Positions 31,307-40,696 of a stretch of 64,000 bases of DNA are shown here, one piece after another (within the stretch, counting starts at the first letter, position 1; every line of letters begins with the position of its first letter). The notes beneath the pieces were generated by a model. It saw only the letters and a program-made list of their open reading frames with translations. It did not search any database and was not told where the DNA came from. Source of the stretch: Methanocaldococcus fervens AG86 (lineage in GTDB: Archaea > AGJL01 > Methanococci > Methanococcales > Methanocaldococcaceae); assembly GCF_000023985.1 (NCBI RefSeq), contig NC_013156.1:1-64000 (forward strand), in the 5' to 3' direction. Both the position numbers and the translations under genes were made by a program.

Positions 31307-32356
31307 ATGAAACCAGTAGCCTTAACAACTACAAAACCAGGATTTGAGCCCCAGCTGAGGGAGGAGTTAAATAAAATACCAATAAAAAAGAAAATTTTAT
31401 GGACTCCATTTAGAGGAATTTTAATAGTTTTATCTTCAAATCCTTACGATTTTTTAGAAGTTGTTAAAGAAAATAAATCAAATTTAAAATTTTTATTTAG
31501 ATTAATTCCTTTAGAAATAGAATGCCAAACAGATATTGATGAGATAAAAAAGGCAGTTTTATCTTTAATAAATGAAAAGAAAGAAAAATTAAAAAATAAG
31601 TCTTTTGTGGTTAGATGCAATAGGAGAGGGAGTCATAAATTTACAAGTGAAGACATTGAAAGAGTTATTGGAAGATATATCTTAGATAATTTTAAAGATT
31701 TGAATCTTAAAGTTGATTTGAAAAATTGGGATTTTAAAATAAATATTGAAATTCTACAAAATAAGAGCTATATTTCAATATTCTACAACAATTTCAATGA
31801 GTTTGTTATTGAAGAGAATATAAGAAATTTAAAAAACTTAAAAAGATACGTTGAAAGACCATTAAACCGTTCAGAAAGGAAAATGCAAGAGTTAATGGAA
31901 AAATTCCCATTTATATTTGAAAATTTAAACTGTGTTGTTGATATCGGTTCAGCTCCAGGTGGATGGGCAAAGATGTTATCAAAAAAAGCTAAAAAGGTTT
32001 ATGCCATAGATACTGGAGAATTAAAGGTAAAAGCAAAAAACATAATCCATATAAAAAAGAGAGCTGAAGATGTAGATTTTGAAAAAGATATCGATGAGGA
32101 GATTGATTTAATAACTAATGACACAAACTTATATCCTGATGAATCAATATTTTTAACGTTAAAATTTGCAAAATATTTAAAAAGTGGTGGATATATAATT
32201 CATACACTAAAAGCGAGAAATTTGGAGACTAAAAAGGAAGATTTAAATCAGGTGTTAAAAATTTTAGACCAATATAAAAATATTGAATTATTTAAGATAA
32301 TTAATTTAAAGGCTAATACCAAAAACGAACTCACACTAATACTCAAAAAATTGTAG
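31307..32356 (+). CDS. THUMP-like/FtsJ-fold RNA methyltransferase
   Basis: The N-terminal ~180 residues resemble a THUMP-type RNA-binding region (TTTKPGFEPQLREEL, then SFVVRCNRRGSHKFTSEDIE). They are followed by an FtsJ-fold methyltransferase domain with SAM loop VVDIGSAPGGWAKML (about residue 208) and the acidic motif LITNDTNLYPDES. The combination suggests a 2'-O-methyltransferase acting on rRNA or tRNA. The ATG follows GTGGATAA and starts three bases after cofD. The exact target is unknown. It differs clearly from the RlmE-like enzyme at 8499. Confidence 0.85.
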   Translation: MKPVALTTTKPGFEPQLREELNKIPIKKKILWTPFRGILIVLSSNPYDFLEVVKENKSNLKFLFRLIPLEIECQTDIDEIKKAVLSLINEKKEKLKNKSFVVRCNRRGSHKFTSEDIERVIGRYILDNFKDLNLKVDLKNWDFKINIEILQNKSYISIFYNNFNEFVIEENIRNLKNLKRYVERPLNRSERKMQELMEKFPFIFENLNCVVDIGSAPGGWAKMLSKKAKKVYAIDTGELKVKAKNIIHIKKRAEDVDFEKDIDEEIDLITNDTNLYPDESIFLTLKFAKYLKSGGYIIHTLKARNLETKKEDLNQVLKILDQYKNIELFKIINLKANTKNELTLILKKL

Positions 32357-32381
32357 GGGGAAGTATTGCAGAATATCCCGA

Positions 32382-32393
32382 AAAATATATATA
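32382..32393 (+). promoter_or_regulatory. TATA box for the histone gene
   Basis: The A/T run AAAATATATATA lies about 50 bases before the histone ATG, preceded by a GA-rich stretch that could be a BRE. The implied leader is about 25-30 bases with the GAGGTGG ribosome binding site. It suggests strong, separate transcription of the histone gene. Confidence 0.55.
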
Positions 32394-32437
32394 CTTCTAT
32401 TGTAAAAACTAAAAATGTAAAGCTCTGAGGTGGTATT

Positions 32438-32641
32438 ATGGCTGAGCTTCCAGTTGCTCCATGTGTAAGGATATTGAAGAAGGCTGGTGCTAAGAGAGTT
32501 AGCGAAGAAGCAGGGAAATATTTTGCTGAAGCTTTAGAACAAATTGCCTTAGATATTTCTAAGAAAGCAGTCGATTTAGCTAAGCACGCAAAGAGAAAGA
32601 CTGTAAAAGTTGAAGATGTGAAGGCTGCATTGAGGGGGTAG
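32438..32641 (+). CDS. archaeal histone
   Basis: 67-residue HMf-type histone fold with no tails. It starts [21 protein letters not shown], and the third helix ends [19 protein letters not shown]. Conserved DNA-contact Arg/Lys residues and the central helix [21 protein letters not shown] are intact. Such proteins dimerise, stack into hypernucleosomes and wrap DNA. GAGGTGGTATT precedes the ATG, and a strong TATA element lies upstream. Confidence 0.97.
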   Translation: MAELPVAPCVRILKKAGAKRVSEEAGKYFAEALEQIALDISKKAVDLAKHAKRKTVKVEDVKAALRG

Positions 32642-32801
32642 ATGTATAACTTACATTATATCTATAATAATAGTACACCTTTTTATTTTTTGTGCATATT
32701 AATAAAAATATTTAAATATTTGGAACTAAATATAATTAAGATTAAATAGCGGTATTTTGATTTGATATTAGAGACTCTTTTAATGAGAATCTGGTGAGAG
32801 G

Positions 32802-33482
32802 ATGAGGATTGTTTTTGATTTAGGTGGCTCGGTTGTAATGCCAAAAGAAGGGGCAAATGTTGAAAAAATTAAAGAATATGCCAACACTTTTAAAAAGATT
32901 AAAGATGAAGGGCACGAAGTGGCTATAGTTGTTGGAGGAGGAAGAACAGCGAGGGAATATATAGGTATAGCAAGAGAATTGGGAGCTAATGAGGGTTTTT
33001 GTGATGAATTGGGAATAATGGCTACAAGAATGAATGCAATGATTTTGATTACAGCTTTAGGAGATTACAGTATAAAAAAAGTTCCTACATCATTTGAAGA
33101 GGCAGAATTAATTTTAAACTTAGGAAAAATACCTGTTATGGGTGGAACTCATCCTGGACACACAACAGATGCTGTAGCTGCCTCATTAGCAGAGTTTATA
33201 AATGCTGATTTATTGGTCATAGGGACGAATGTTGATGGAGTCTATGATAAAGACCCAAATAAATATGAAGATGCTAAAAAGTTTGATAAAATGAGTGCTA
33301 AACAACTCGTTGATTTGGCTTTATCTTCCTCATTAAAAGCTGGTTCTTCATCAGTTGTTGATTTATTGGCTGCTAAGATTATCGAAAGAGCAAGGTTAAA
33401 AGTGGCAGTTGTTAAAGGAACTCCTGAAGAACTTTTAAATGTTAGCAAAGGAATAATAAATGGAACAATAATTGAGGGATAA
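32802..33482 (+). CDS. pyrH: uridylate kinase (archaeal type)
   Basis: Amino-acid-kinase-fold UMP kinase that makes UDP in pyrimidine nucleotide synthesis. It starts RIVFDLGGSVVMP; the nucleotide loop is VVGGGRTAREYIG; later motifs are VMGGTHPGHTTDAVAASLA and TNVDGVYDKDPNKY. The ATG follows GGTGAGAGG. 226 residues fits archaeal PyrH. It is followed after two bases by the Zn-ribbon membrane protein gene. Together with CarB it places two steps of pyrimidine synthesis in the window. Confidence 0.95.
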   Translation: MRIVFDLGGSVVMPKEGANVEKIKEYANTFKKIKDEGHEVAIVVGGGRTAREYIGIARELGANEGFCDELGIMATRMNAMILITALGDYSIKKVPTSFEEAELILNLGKIPVMGGTHPGHTTDAVAASLAEFINADLLVIGTNVDGVYDKDPNKYEDAKKFDKMSAKQLVDLALSSSLKAGSSSVVDLLAAKIIERARLKVAVVKGTPEELLNVSKGIINGTIIEG

Positions 33483-33484
33483 TT

Positions 33485-33679
33485 ATGGAGATTCCAAAGC
33501 ATAGACACTGTTTAAATTGTGGTATTTCAATTCCACCAGACCAAGTTTTCTGCTCAGAAAAATGTAAAATTGAGTATATGCAAAGAAGAAAGAGGTTGAT
33601 GAGAACCCAATACATGTTTTTAGCTATTGCAGTGCTTATCATCTTATATTATATTATAACAATAGCGCTGAAGATGTAA
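33485..33679 (+). CDS. DUF2116-type Zn-ribbon membrane protein
   Basis: 64 residues: a zinc ribbon of form HCLNCGISIPPDQVFCSEKC (two CxxC-like pairs) followed by one hydrophobic helix (about residues 44-60). This is the DUF2116 layout found in archaea. GAGGGATAATT precedes the ATG, two bases after the pyrH stop. The function is unknown; a membrane-tethered zinc ribbon could serve as an assembly or ribosome-associated factor. The structured RNA at 33725 follows. Confidence 0.82.
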   Translation: MEIPKHRHCLNCGISIPPDQVFCSEKCKIEYMQRRKRLMRTQYMFLAIAVLIILYYIITIALKM

Positions 33680-33724
33680 CCAAAAATTATTTAAGATATT
33701 AATCTCAATTAATTAACGACTATT

Positions 33725-33822
33725 GTCCTGACTCCTTAAGGAGTTGGGACGCGTCGATGACCCAGTGGAGTTTCTGCCCCTTTGACCCCAAAGGGGTAGG
33801 AAAATGATGAAGCTGGGGAGGC
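33725..33822 (+). ncRNA. GC-rich structured RNA with kink-turn upstream of rps6e
   Basis: A GC-rich island in AT-rich surroundings. Hairpin 1 is GTCCTGACTCC-TTAA-GGAGTTGGGAC (33725-33750, fully paired counting two G-T wobbles). The second element has a kink-turn: stem GTC (33753-33755), bulge GAT, GA, stem CCCAG (33761-33765), paired with CTGGG (33813-33817), GA, GGC (33820-33822). Above it are an 8/13-base internal loop and a 10-bp hairpin CTGCCCCTTT / AAAGGGGTAG (33774-33799). ATGATGA occurs at 33804-33810. Kink-turns are L7Ae sites. It could be a guide RNA, an Hgc-class ncRNA or an rps6e leader. Confidence 0.7.
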
Positions 33823-33923
33823 ATAGGGTGAAAAAATAAAAATTGATAAAACCTGTTTTATTGAACTTAAATTAATTTAAAAATTAAAAAAATAAAAGTA
33901 AAAATAATATAGGAGGTAGTAGT

Positions 33924-34316
33924 ATGCCAACAGCAAAATTCGTAGTTGCAGACCCAAAAACAGGAAGATGCTACCAAATTGAAGCAGACAACACACCATT
34001 AGTTGGTAAAAAAATTGGAGAAGTCTTTGATGGAAAAATTTTAGGTTTAGAAGGATACAAATTGCAGATAACAGGAGGAACAGACTCAAGCGGTTTCCCA
34101 ATGAGACCTGACATTCACGGAAGTAGAAAGGTTAGAGTTTTATTAAGTGCTCCACCAGGATTTAAACCAAAAAGAAAAGGAGAAAGAAGAAGAAAAACAG
34201 TTAGAGGAAACACAATAGCTCCTGATATTGTTCAAATTAATGTAAAAGTTGTTGAATACGGAGAGAAATCAATTCCTGAATTGTTAGGATTAGAAGGAGG
34301 AGAAGCTCAAGAGTAA
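33924..34316 (+). CDS. rps6e: 30S ribosomal protein eS6
   Basis: 130-residue archaeal eS6, beginning [19 protein letters not shown], with [31 protein letters not shown] and the basic [18 protein letters not shown]. It is a small-subunit protein shared with eukaryotes. GGAGGTAGTAGT precedes the ATG. The 100 bases upstream separate it from the structured RNA; TTAAATTAATTTAAAA near 33866-33881 could be its own TATA region. Confidence 0.97.
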   Translation: MPTAKFVVADPKTGRCYQIEADNTPLVGKKIGEVFDGKILGLEGYKLQITGGTDSSGFPMRPDIHGSRKVRVLLSAPPGFKPKRKGERRRKTVRGNTIAPDIVQINVKVVEYGEKSIPELLGLEGGEAQE

Positions 34317-34491
34317 AATATAAAATAAATCAGATTTCAAAAATCTTATTTTTTATTTTCATTTATTTATAATTAAATTTTTAGCCATTTTAGTTGAGAG
34401 AGTTTTTTGACTATTTTGTTATAAGCTAAAATTATAAAAATAGGAAAATACTATTTTACAGATAAATAAGTAAGATTTACGGGGGATAATT

Positions 34492-35727
34492 ATGGCAAAG
34501 AAAAAACAAACTAAACAGGCAGAAGTGAATATTGGAATGGTTGGACACGTTGACCATGGAAAAACAAGTTTAACAAAAGCATTAACAGGAGTTTGGACAG
34601 ACAGACATAGTGAGGAGTTGAGAAGAGGAATTTCAATTAGATTAGGATATGCTGACTGTGAGATAAGAAGATGCCCACAATGCGGAACTTACACAACAAA
34701 ACCAAGATGTCCAAACTGTTTAGCTGAGACAGAGTTTTTAAGAAAGGTTTCTTTCGTTGATTCCCCAGGGCATGAAACTTTGATGGCTACAATGCTTTCT
34801 GGAGCTTCTTTAATGGATGGGGCAATTTTGGTTATTGCTGCCAATGAACCATGTCCTCAACCACAAACAAAAGAACACTTAATGGCTTTGGAGATTTTAG
34901 GAATTGATAAGATTATAATTGTCCAAAACAAGATTGATTTAGTAGATGAAAAGCAGGCTGAAGAGAACTATGAACAAATAAAAGAATTTGTTAAAGGAAC
35001 TATTGCTGAAAATGCTCCAATAATTCCAATCTCAGCTCATCATGAAGCAAACATTGATGTTTTGTTAAAGGCAATACAGGACTTTATTCCAACACCTGAA
35101 AGAGACCCTGATGCAACTCCAAGAATGTACGTTGCAAGAAGTTTTGACATAAACAAGCCAGGAACTAAGATTAAAGATTTAAAAGGAGGAGTTTTGGGAG
35201 GGGCAATTATTCAGGGAGTGTTTAAGGTTGGAGATGAGATTGAAATAAGACCTGGAATTAAAGTAACTGAAGGAAATAAAACTTTCTGGAAGCCATTAAC
35301 TACAAAGATCGTTTCATTAGCCGCTGGAAACACTATAATTAGAAAAGCCCATCCGGGAGGATTAATTGGAGTTGGAACAACATTAGACCCATACTTAACA
35401 AAATCAGACGCATTAACTGGAAGCGTTGTAGGATTGCCTGGAACTCTCCCACCTATTAGGGAGAAGATAACAATAAAAGCCAATTTGTTAGATAGGGTTG
35501 TGGGAACTAAGGAGGAGTTACAAATAGAGCCATTGAAGACGGGAGAGGTTTTAATGCTAAACATTGGAACTGCTACAACCGCAGGAGTTATAACATCAGC
35601 AAGAGGAGATATTGCAGATATAAAATTAAAGCTTCCAATCTGTGCTGAAATTGGAGATAGAGTAGCTATAAGCAGAAGAGTTGGGTCAAGGTGGAGGTTA
35701 ATTGGCTATGGAACTATTGAAGGCTAA
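34492..35727 (+). CDS. eif2g: translation initiation factor aIF2 gamma subunit
   Basis: GTPase subunit of aIF2 that delivers initiator Met-tRNA to the small ribosomal subunit. Motifs are [17 protein letters not shown] (G1), [11 protein letters not shown] (switch 1), [14 protein letters not shown] (G3), [10 protein letters not shown] (G4) and [11 protein letters not shown] (G5). The zinc knuckle [16 protein letters not shown] is typical. 411 residues is the normal size with no intein. GGGGGATAATT precedes the ATG. Confidence 0.97.
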   Translation: MAKKKQTKQAEVNIGMVGHVDHGKTSLTKALTGVWTDRHSEELRRGISIRLGYADCEIRRCPQCGTYTTKPRCPNCLAETEFLRKVSFVDSPGHETLMATMLSGASLMDGAILVIAANEPCPQPQTKEHLMALEILGIDKIIIVQNKIDLVDEKQAEENYEQIKEFVKGTIAENAPIIPISAHHEANIDVLLKAIQDFIPTPERDPDATPRMYVARSFDINKPGTKIKDLKGGVLGGAIIQGVFKVGDEIEIRPGIKVTEGNKTFWKPLTTKIVSLAAGNTIIRKAHPGGLIGVGTTLDPYLTKSDALTGSVVGLPGTLPPIREKITIKANLLDRVVGTKEELQIEPLKTGEVLMLNIGTATTAGVITSARGDIADIKLKLPICAEIGDRVAISRRVGSRWRLIGYGTIEG

Positions 35728-35758
35728 ATATTTTTTTATTTAAATTGAGGGATTACTA

Positions 35759-36841
35759 ATGATTGAACATCTCTTAAAAAATAAAGAGCAGATTATTAAA
35801 AAAATGGAAAAAATTAATGGGTTATCTTATAATATTAATGAGTATTGGATTGAGGATAACTTTGATAAACCAATTGAAATGAGCTTCGCTGGTGGGGATG
35901 GTAGCTACAACCATATAGATTACATATCATTTTCATTTTTTGGAGTTGGAGCAGTTAGCTTTAGGCATAAAATTGGCGAAAAAATCAAAAAAACTAAAGA
36001 TACTTATATTTTCGATATCTCCCACCCATTGGATATTGAAACCAAGTTAAGAACTTACATGCTAACTTTGGAGTTAAAGACAGCATTATATACGCTTAAA
36101 AACTATGATATTGATTATTACATAATAGACGGCTCTTTATTTTCATTATTAATATTTGCAAAGACAAACATTGATAAAGCTGATAAAAATAAGTTTGATT
36201 CAATATATAAGGAATATAAGAAAGAGTTAGATAAAAAAATTGATGAAGAGCTAAAAAGTGGAGAGATTGGCATTATATCAAAAGATTTGGAGTTGGATAG
36301 AGAAGATAAGTTGTTGGTTGAGCATGCTGAGTATATGGTAACGCTAACTAAACTTTTAAAAGAATTTAAAGATAAGTTGATTGGAATTTCAAAAACATCC
36401 AAAATAAATATTTATTTTAATGCAGAAATCCCTGATATAGCAGTTTTTACAAAATTTACCAATAAAGAAGGGTACTCAACACCAATAAACTTTATAAAAA
36501 TGCTTGGAAAGAAAAAAGGAGAAGGGCATAGCCAGTTAAGTAGTGTAATGAAAGGAATAAACTTTATAAATGAATATAACGGCAATATTGAAACTGCATA
36601 CATACAATTTGTGAGATTGGAAGATAACTGCGGAGTAGTAGGGATAACGAGCTTTAATAAAATTGATAAAGATGTTTTATCATCCCTAAAAGAGATATCC
36701 GTAAATGGTTACCCATATATATTAAAAAAATCCCATGAAACTGTTGAAATAACCAATAAAAAACTGCAATCAATTGCTAAAATGCTTAATATAGATGATC
36801 CAATTGCAAGGCACATATTGGGAAAGAAAAAGAAATTTTAG
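35759..36841 (+). CDS. nurA: NurA-domain nuclease
   Basis: NurA-family protein; NurA with the HerA translocase and Rad50-Mre11 resects DNA ends in archaea. Motif AGGDGSYN supplies the first metal-binding Asp, YYIIDGSLFSLL the second acidic motif, and VNGYPYILKKSHETVEI the conserved C-terminal block with His. A Lys-rich helical insert lies at about residues 140-180. GAGGGATTACTA precedes the ATG. No herA is adjacent; it lies between eif2g and metG, 16 bases from the latter. Confidence 0.8.
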   Translation: MIEHLLKNKEQIIKKMEKINGLSYNINEYWIEDNFDKPIEMSFAGGDGSYNHIDYISFSFFGVGAVSFRHKIGEKIKKTKDTYIFDISHPLDIETKLRTYMLTLELKTALYTLKNYDIDYYIIDGSLFSLLIFAKTNIDKADKNKFDSIYKEYKKELDKKIDEELKSGEIGIISKDLELDREDKLLVEHAEYMVTLTKLLKEFKDKLIGISKTSKINIYFNAEIPDIAVFTKFTNKEGYSTPINFIKMLGKKKGEGHSQLSSVMKGINFINEYNGNIETAYIQFVRLEDNCGVVGITSFNKIDKDVLSSLKEISVNGYPYILKKSHETVEITNKKLQSIAKMLNIDDPIARHILGKKKKF

Positions 36842-36857
36842 TTAAAGGAGGGAGAGG

Positions 36858-38810
36858 ATGAGATATTTAATAACCACTGCCTTAGCTTACACTAACGGTC
36901 CATTACACTTAGGGCATGCAAGAAGTACTTACATCCCAGCAGACATTATGTGTAAATATCTAAAGTTGAGAGGAGAAGAGGCTATCCACGTTGGTGGAAC
37001 CGACAACCATGGTGTTCCAATAACATTGACTGCTGAAAAAGAAGGAAAAAGCCCAGAAGAGATTGTTGAAAAGTATCACAATGAGATTAAAGAGGATTTA
37101 GATTTATTGGGAGTAGAGTTTGATGCGTTTGGTAAAACCCATAGCCAAATACATATTGAAACTGCCCAAGAATTTTATCTAAAGCTAAAAGAGAATGGCT
37201 ATATTTATGAAAAAGAGATAGAGCAGTTTTACTGTCCAAAATGTAAAAAATTCCTTCCAGATAGGTATGTTGAAGGTATCTGTCCATACTGTGGTGGAGA
37301 AGCAAGAGGAGACCATTGTGAAGTTTGTGGAAGACATTTAGAGCCTTTTGAATTAAAAGACCCTTATTGTGTAATCTGCAAAGGAAAGCCGGAAATTAGG
37401 AAAACAAAACACTATTTCTTTAAATTAAGTGCTTTGAAAGAAGAGTTGGAAGAGTATATAAAAAACGCTGAAGAAATGCCAGAGCACGTTAAAAACATGG
37501 CGTTGAATTGGATTAAAGAGCTTCATGATTGGGATATTTCAAGGGATATAAGCTGGGGAGTTCCAATTCCAGGAACTAATCAGGTAATGTATGTTTGGTT
37601 AGAAGCTCCTATTGGCTACATCTCATTTACAAAGATGTTAGGGGATGTTTGGAAAAAATATTGGTTAGAGAAGGACACAAAGATTTACCACTTCATTGGA
37701 AAGGATATAACCGTTCATCATGCTGTCTTCTGGCCTGGAATGCTAATCGCTCATGGAGATTACAATTTACCAACTGCAGTAGTTAGTGGAGGCTATCTCA
37801 CTTTAGAAGGAAGAAAGATGAGTACAAGTAAAAGATGGGTAGTTTGGGTAAAAGATTTCGTTAAAAACTTTGATGCTGATTATTTAAGATACTATTTAGT
37901 CATGTCAGCTCCTCTATACAAAGATTGTGATTTCTCATTTGATGACTTCAAAAATAAAATAAATAATGAGCTTATAAACATAATTGGAAACTTCACCCAT
38001 AGGGTTTTAACATTCACACATAGAAAGTTTAAAAAAGTTCCAATAGTCGATGAAAGTAGATTGAAGGAAGAGGATAAAAATCTATTAAAGAAATGTGAAG
38101 AAACAATTGAAGCTGTTGATAAAAACATAAGAAGCTTTAAGTTTAGAGATGCTTTAGTTAATATACTACATCTTGCCATTGAAGGAAACAGCTACTTCCA
38201 GAAGATGGAGCCATGGGCTGTTGATGATGAAAATAGATTGGAGGAAATATTATATACCTGCTGTAAGACAGTAAAAACTCTCGTTTATTTGCTCTACCCA
38301 TACATGCCTAAAAAATCCTTAGCATTGTTAGATTTGATGAATGAAGAGCTTGATTTGAACTTAAGAGGAAATGAGCTGAAGAAGCCAAAAATTGTATTTA
38401 AGAAAATAGATGACAAAAAGATAGGAGAGATGAAGAAAAAACTTTATGAGAATAAAGTAGAAGAAAAAGGAGGAGAAAAAATGGAGCAGATAGACATAAC
38501 ATATTTGGAAAAAATTGATTTAAGAGTTGGAGAAGTTGTTGAAGCTGAAGATATACCAAAATCAAAAAAATTATTAAAATTGATAGTTGATTTAGGAGAT
38601 GAAAAGAGGCAGATAGTTTCAGGAATAAAAGATTACTACAAACCTGAAGATTTAGTGGGTAAGAAAGTTATAGTTGTTTGTAATTTAAAACCAGCTAAGT
38701 TGTGTGGAGTTTTATCTGAAGGGATGATTTTAGCGGCTGAAGATGACGAAGGAAACGTTAGCTTATTAACAGTCGATAAGGACATAAAGGCAGGTAGTAA
38801 AGTCAGATAA
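36858..38810 (+). CDS. metG: methionyl-tRNA synthetase
   Basis: Class I synthetase of 650 residues. The HIGH motif is [10 protein letters not shown], and the zinc-binding knuckles are [26 protein letters not shown] and CVICKGK, i.e. the four-Cys-pair type. The catalytic [12 protein letters not shown] is near residue 320, followed by a helical anticodon domain. A C-terminal EMAP/Trbp111-like tRNA-binding domain (about 545-650, [20 protein letters not shown]) is fused. GGAGGGAGAGG precedes the ATG. Confidence 0.97.
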   Translation: MRYLITTALAYTNGPLHLGHARSTYIPADIMCKYLKLRGEEAIHVGGTDNHGVPITLTAEKEGKSPEEIVEKYHNEIKEDLDLLGVEFDAFGKTHSQIHIETAQEFYLKLKENGYIYEKEIEQFYCPKCKKFLPDRYVEGICPYCGGEARGDHCEVCGRHLEPFELKDPYCVICKGKPEIRKTKHYFFKLSALKEELEEYIKNAEEMPEHVKNMALNWIKELHDWDISRDISWGVPIPGTNQVMYVWLEAPIGYISFTKMLGDVWKKYWLEKDTKIYHFIGKDITVHHAVFWPGMLIAHGDYNLPTAVVSGGYLTLEGRKMSTSKRWVVWVKDFVKNFDADYLRYYLVMSAPLYKDCDFSFDDFKNKINNELINIIGNFTHRVLTFTHRKFKKVPIVDESRLKEEDKNLLKKCEETIEAVDKNIRSFKFRDALVNILHLAIEGNSYFQKMEPWAVDDENRLEEILYTCCKTVKTLVYLLYPYMPKKSLALLDLMNEELDLNLRGNELKKPKIVFKKIDDKKIGEMKKKLYENKVEEKGGEKMEQIDITYLEKIDLRVGEVVEAEDIPKSKKLLKLIVDLGDEKRQIVSGIKDYYKPEDLVGKKVIVVCNLKPAKLCGVLSEGMILAAEDDEGNVSLLTVDKDIKAGSKVR

Positions 38811-38870
38811 TTTCAAAATTTTTATTTTTCATTTATTTTATTATTTTTATTTTATATTTGGGGTGATGGA

Positions 38871-40088
38871 ATGTTACAAAAATGTATAAAGTGTGGAAAA
38901 ACTTACGATGTTGATGAGATTGTTTATACATGCGAGTGTGGAGGTTTATTGGAAATTGTTTATGACTACGAAGAAATAAAGGACAAAGTCTCAAAAGAAA
39001 AATTAAGGGAAAGAGAGATTGGCGTTTGGAGATACTTAGAGTATTTGCCAGTAAAAGATGAAAGTAAAATCGTTACTTTGCATGAGGGAGGAACGCCATT
39101 ATACAGATGTAAAAACTTAGAGGAAGAGTTGGGAGTTAAAGAACTCTATGTGAAAAATGAGGGGGCTAACCCAACTGGAAGCTTTAAAGATAGGGGAATG
39201 ACCGTTGGTGTAACAAGGGCTAATGAATTGGAAGTTGATGTTGTTGGCTGTGCTTCAACTGGGAATACCTCTGCCTCTTTAGCCGCTTACTCAGCAAGAA
39301 GTGGGAAGAAGTGTATAGTTCTATTGCCGGAAGGGAAAGTAGCTTTAGGAAAATTAGCCCAGGCAATGTTTTATGGGGCTAAAGTTATTCAGGTTAAAGG
39401 AAACTTTGACGATGCATTAGATATGGTTAAACAGTTGGCAAAGGAAAAATTAATCTATTTGCTAAATTCAATAAACCCATTTAGATTAGAGGGGCAGAAG
39501 ACAATAGCCTTTGAGATATGCGACCAATTAAACTGGGAGGTTCCAGATAGAGTTATAGTCCCTGTAGGTAATGCTGGAAACATCTCAGCTATATGGAAAG
39601 GATTTAAGGAATTTGAAATAACAGGTATTACAGATGAGTTACCAAAAATGACTGGAATTCAGGCGGAAGGTGCTAAGCCAATTGTTGAAGCATTTAAAAA
39701 GAAAGCTAAGGATATCATTCCATACAAAAATCCAGAAACAATTGCAACAGCTATAAGGATTGGAAATCCTGTAAATGCTCCAAAGGCTTTAGATGCGATA
39801 TACTCATCTGGAGGTTATGCTGAAGCAGTTACAGATGAAGAGATTGTTGAAGCTCAAAAGTTGTTGGCAAGGAGAGAAGGAATATTTGTTGAACCTGCTT
39901 CAGCTTCATCAATAGCTGGACTGAAAAAGTTATTGGAAGATGGAGTTATTGACAGAGATGAAAGAATTGTTTGTATAACAACTGGACATGGTTTAAAAGA
40001 CCCTGACGCGGCAATAAGAGCAAGTGAAGAGCCAATAAAAATTGAATGTGATCTTGAAGTTTTAAAAAGAATTTTGAAGGAGTTGTAA
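38871..40088 (+). CDS. thrC: threonine synthase
   Basis: PLP enzyme converting O-phosphohomoserine to threonine, the step after homoserine kinase (encoded at 16136). The N-terminal zinc-ribbon-like CIKCGKTYDVDEIVYTCECGG precedes the fold-type II core. The PLP lysine is in NPTGSFKDRGMTVG (about residue 108), and the phosphate-binding region contains VGNAGNISA. GGGTGATGGA precedes the ATG. 405 residues fits the class II archaeal enzyme. Confidence 0.96.
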   Translation: MLQKCIKCGKTYDVDEIVYTCECGGLLEIVYDYEEIKDKVSKEKLREREIGVWRYLEYLPVKDESKIVTLHEGGTPLYRCKNLEEELGVKELYVKNEGANPTGSFKDRGMTVGVTRANELEVDVVGCASTGNTSASLAAYSARSGKKCIVLLPEGKVALGKLAQAMFYGAKVIQVKGNFDDALDMVKQLAKEKLIYLLNSINPFRLEGQKTIAFEICDQLNWEVPDRVIVPVGNAGNISAIWKGFKEFEITGITDELPKMTGIQAEGAKPIVEAFKKKAKDIIPYKNPETIATAIRIGNPVNAPKALDAIYSSGGYAEAVTDEEIVEAQKLLARREGIFVEPASASSIAGLKKLLEDGVIDRDERIVCITTGHGLKDPDAAIRASEEPIKIECDLEVLKRILKEL

Positions 40089-40144
40089 GCAAATTATTTA
40101 TTTGATAGTTGCATATCTCTATTCAAAAAATTCTGGGTGAGATT

Positions 40145-40651
40145 ATGCAGAGTGTAATAAAAGGAAGGGTCTGGAAATTTGGAGATAACATAGATACGGA
40201 TGCCATATTGCCAGCAAGATACTTAGTTTATACAAAACCAGAGGAATTAGCTCAATTTGTCATGACTGGGGCAGACCCTGAATTTCCAAAGAAAGTTAAG
40301 CCTGGAGATATAATAGTTGGGGGCAAGAACTTTGGATGCGGTTCAAGTAGAGAACATGCTCCATTGGGATTAAAAGGAGCTGGAATTAGCTGTGTTATTG
40401 CTGAGAGTTTTGCAAGAATATTTTACAGAAACGCCATCAACGTTGGATTACCATTAATTGAATGTAAAGGAATTTCAGAGAAGGTTAATGAAGGAGATGA
40501 ATTGGAGGTTAATTTAGAAACTGGAGAGATTAAAAACTTAACTACTGGAGAGGTTTTAAAAGGTAATAAATTGCCAGAGTTTATGATGGAAATTTTAGAG
40601 GCTGGAGGATTAATGCCTTACTTAAAGAAAAAGATGGCTGAAACTCAGTAA
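40145..40651 (+). CDS. leuD: 3-isopropylmalate dehydratase small subunit
   Basis: Swivelling small subunit of the aconitase superfamily, for leucine synthesis. It begins [20 protein letters not shown], followed by the specificity loop [11 protein letters not shown] and the signature [19 protein letters not shown]. In the studied M. jannaschii paralogues YLV-type loops mark isopropylmalate isomerase, while YLRT marks homoaconitase (compare 48089). GGGTGAGATT before ATG 40145 gives 168 residues; the frame extends to 40109 without a site. The large subunit is elsewhere. ilvD follows after 45 bases. Confidence 0.93.
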   Translation: MQSVIKGRVWKFGDNIDTDAILPARYLVYTKPEELAQFVMTGADPEFPKKVKPGDIIVGGKNFGCGSSREHAPLGLKGAGISCVIAESFARIFYRNAINVGLPLIECKGISEKVNEGDELEVNLETGEIKNLTTGEVLKGNKLPEFMMEILEAGGLMPYLKKKMAETQ

Positions 40652-40696
40652 TTTTATTTTATTATTTTTAATTTATTTTTATTTTGAGGGGATAAT

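Noticed and set aside
33725-33822. Box C/D guide RNA interpretation of the GC-rich RNA
   Set aside because: CTGA, CGATGA and ATGATGA occur, but not in the order C, D', C', D with suitable guide lengths. The kink-turn and hairpin fold explains the bases better. A clear ACA box for an H/ACA RNA is also missing.
33725-33822. tRNA gene or known metabolite riboswitch
   Set aside because: There is no T-loop consensus, acceptor stem or CCA, and I see no match to fluoride, TPP or other riboswitch cores that I can recall.
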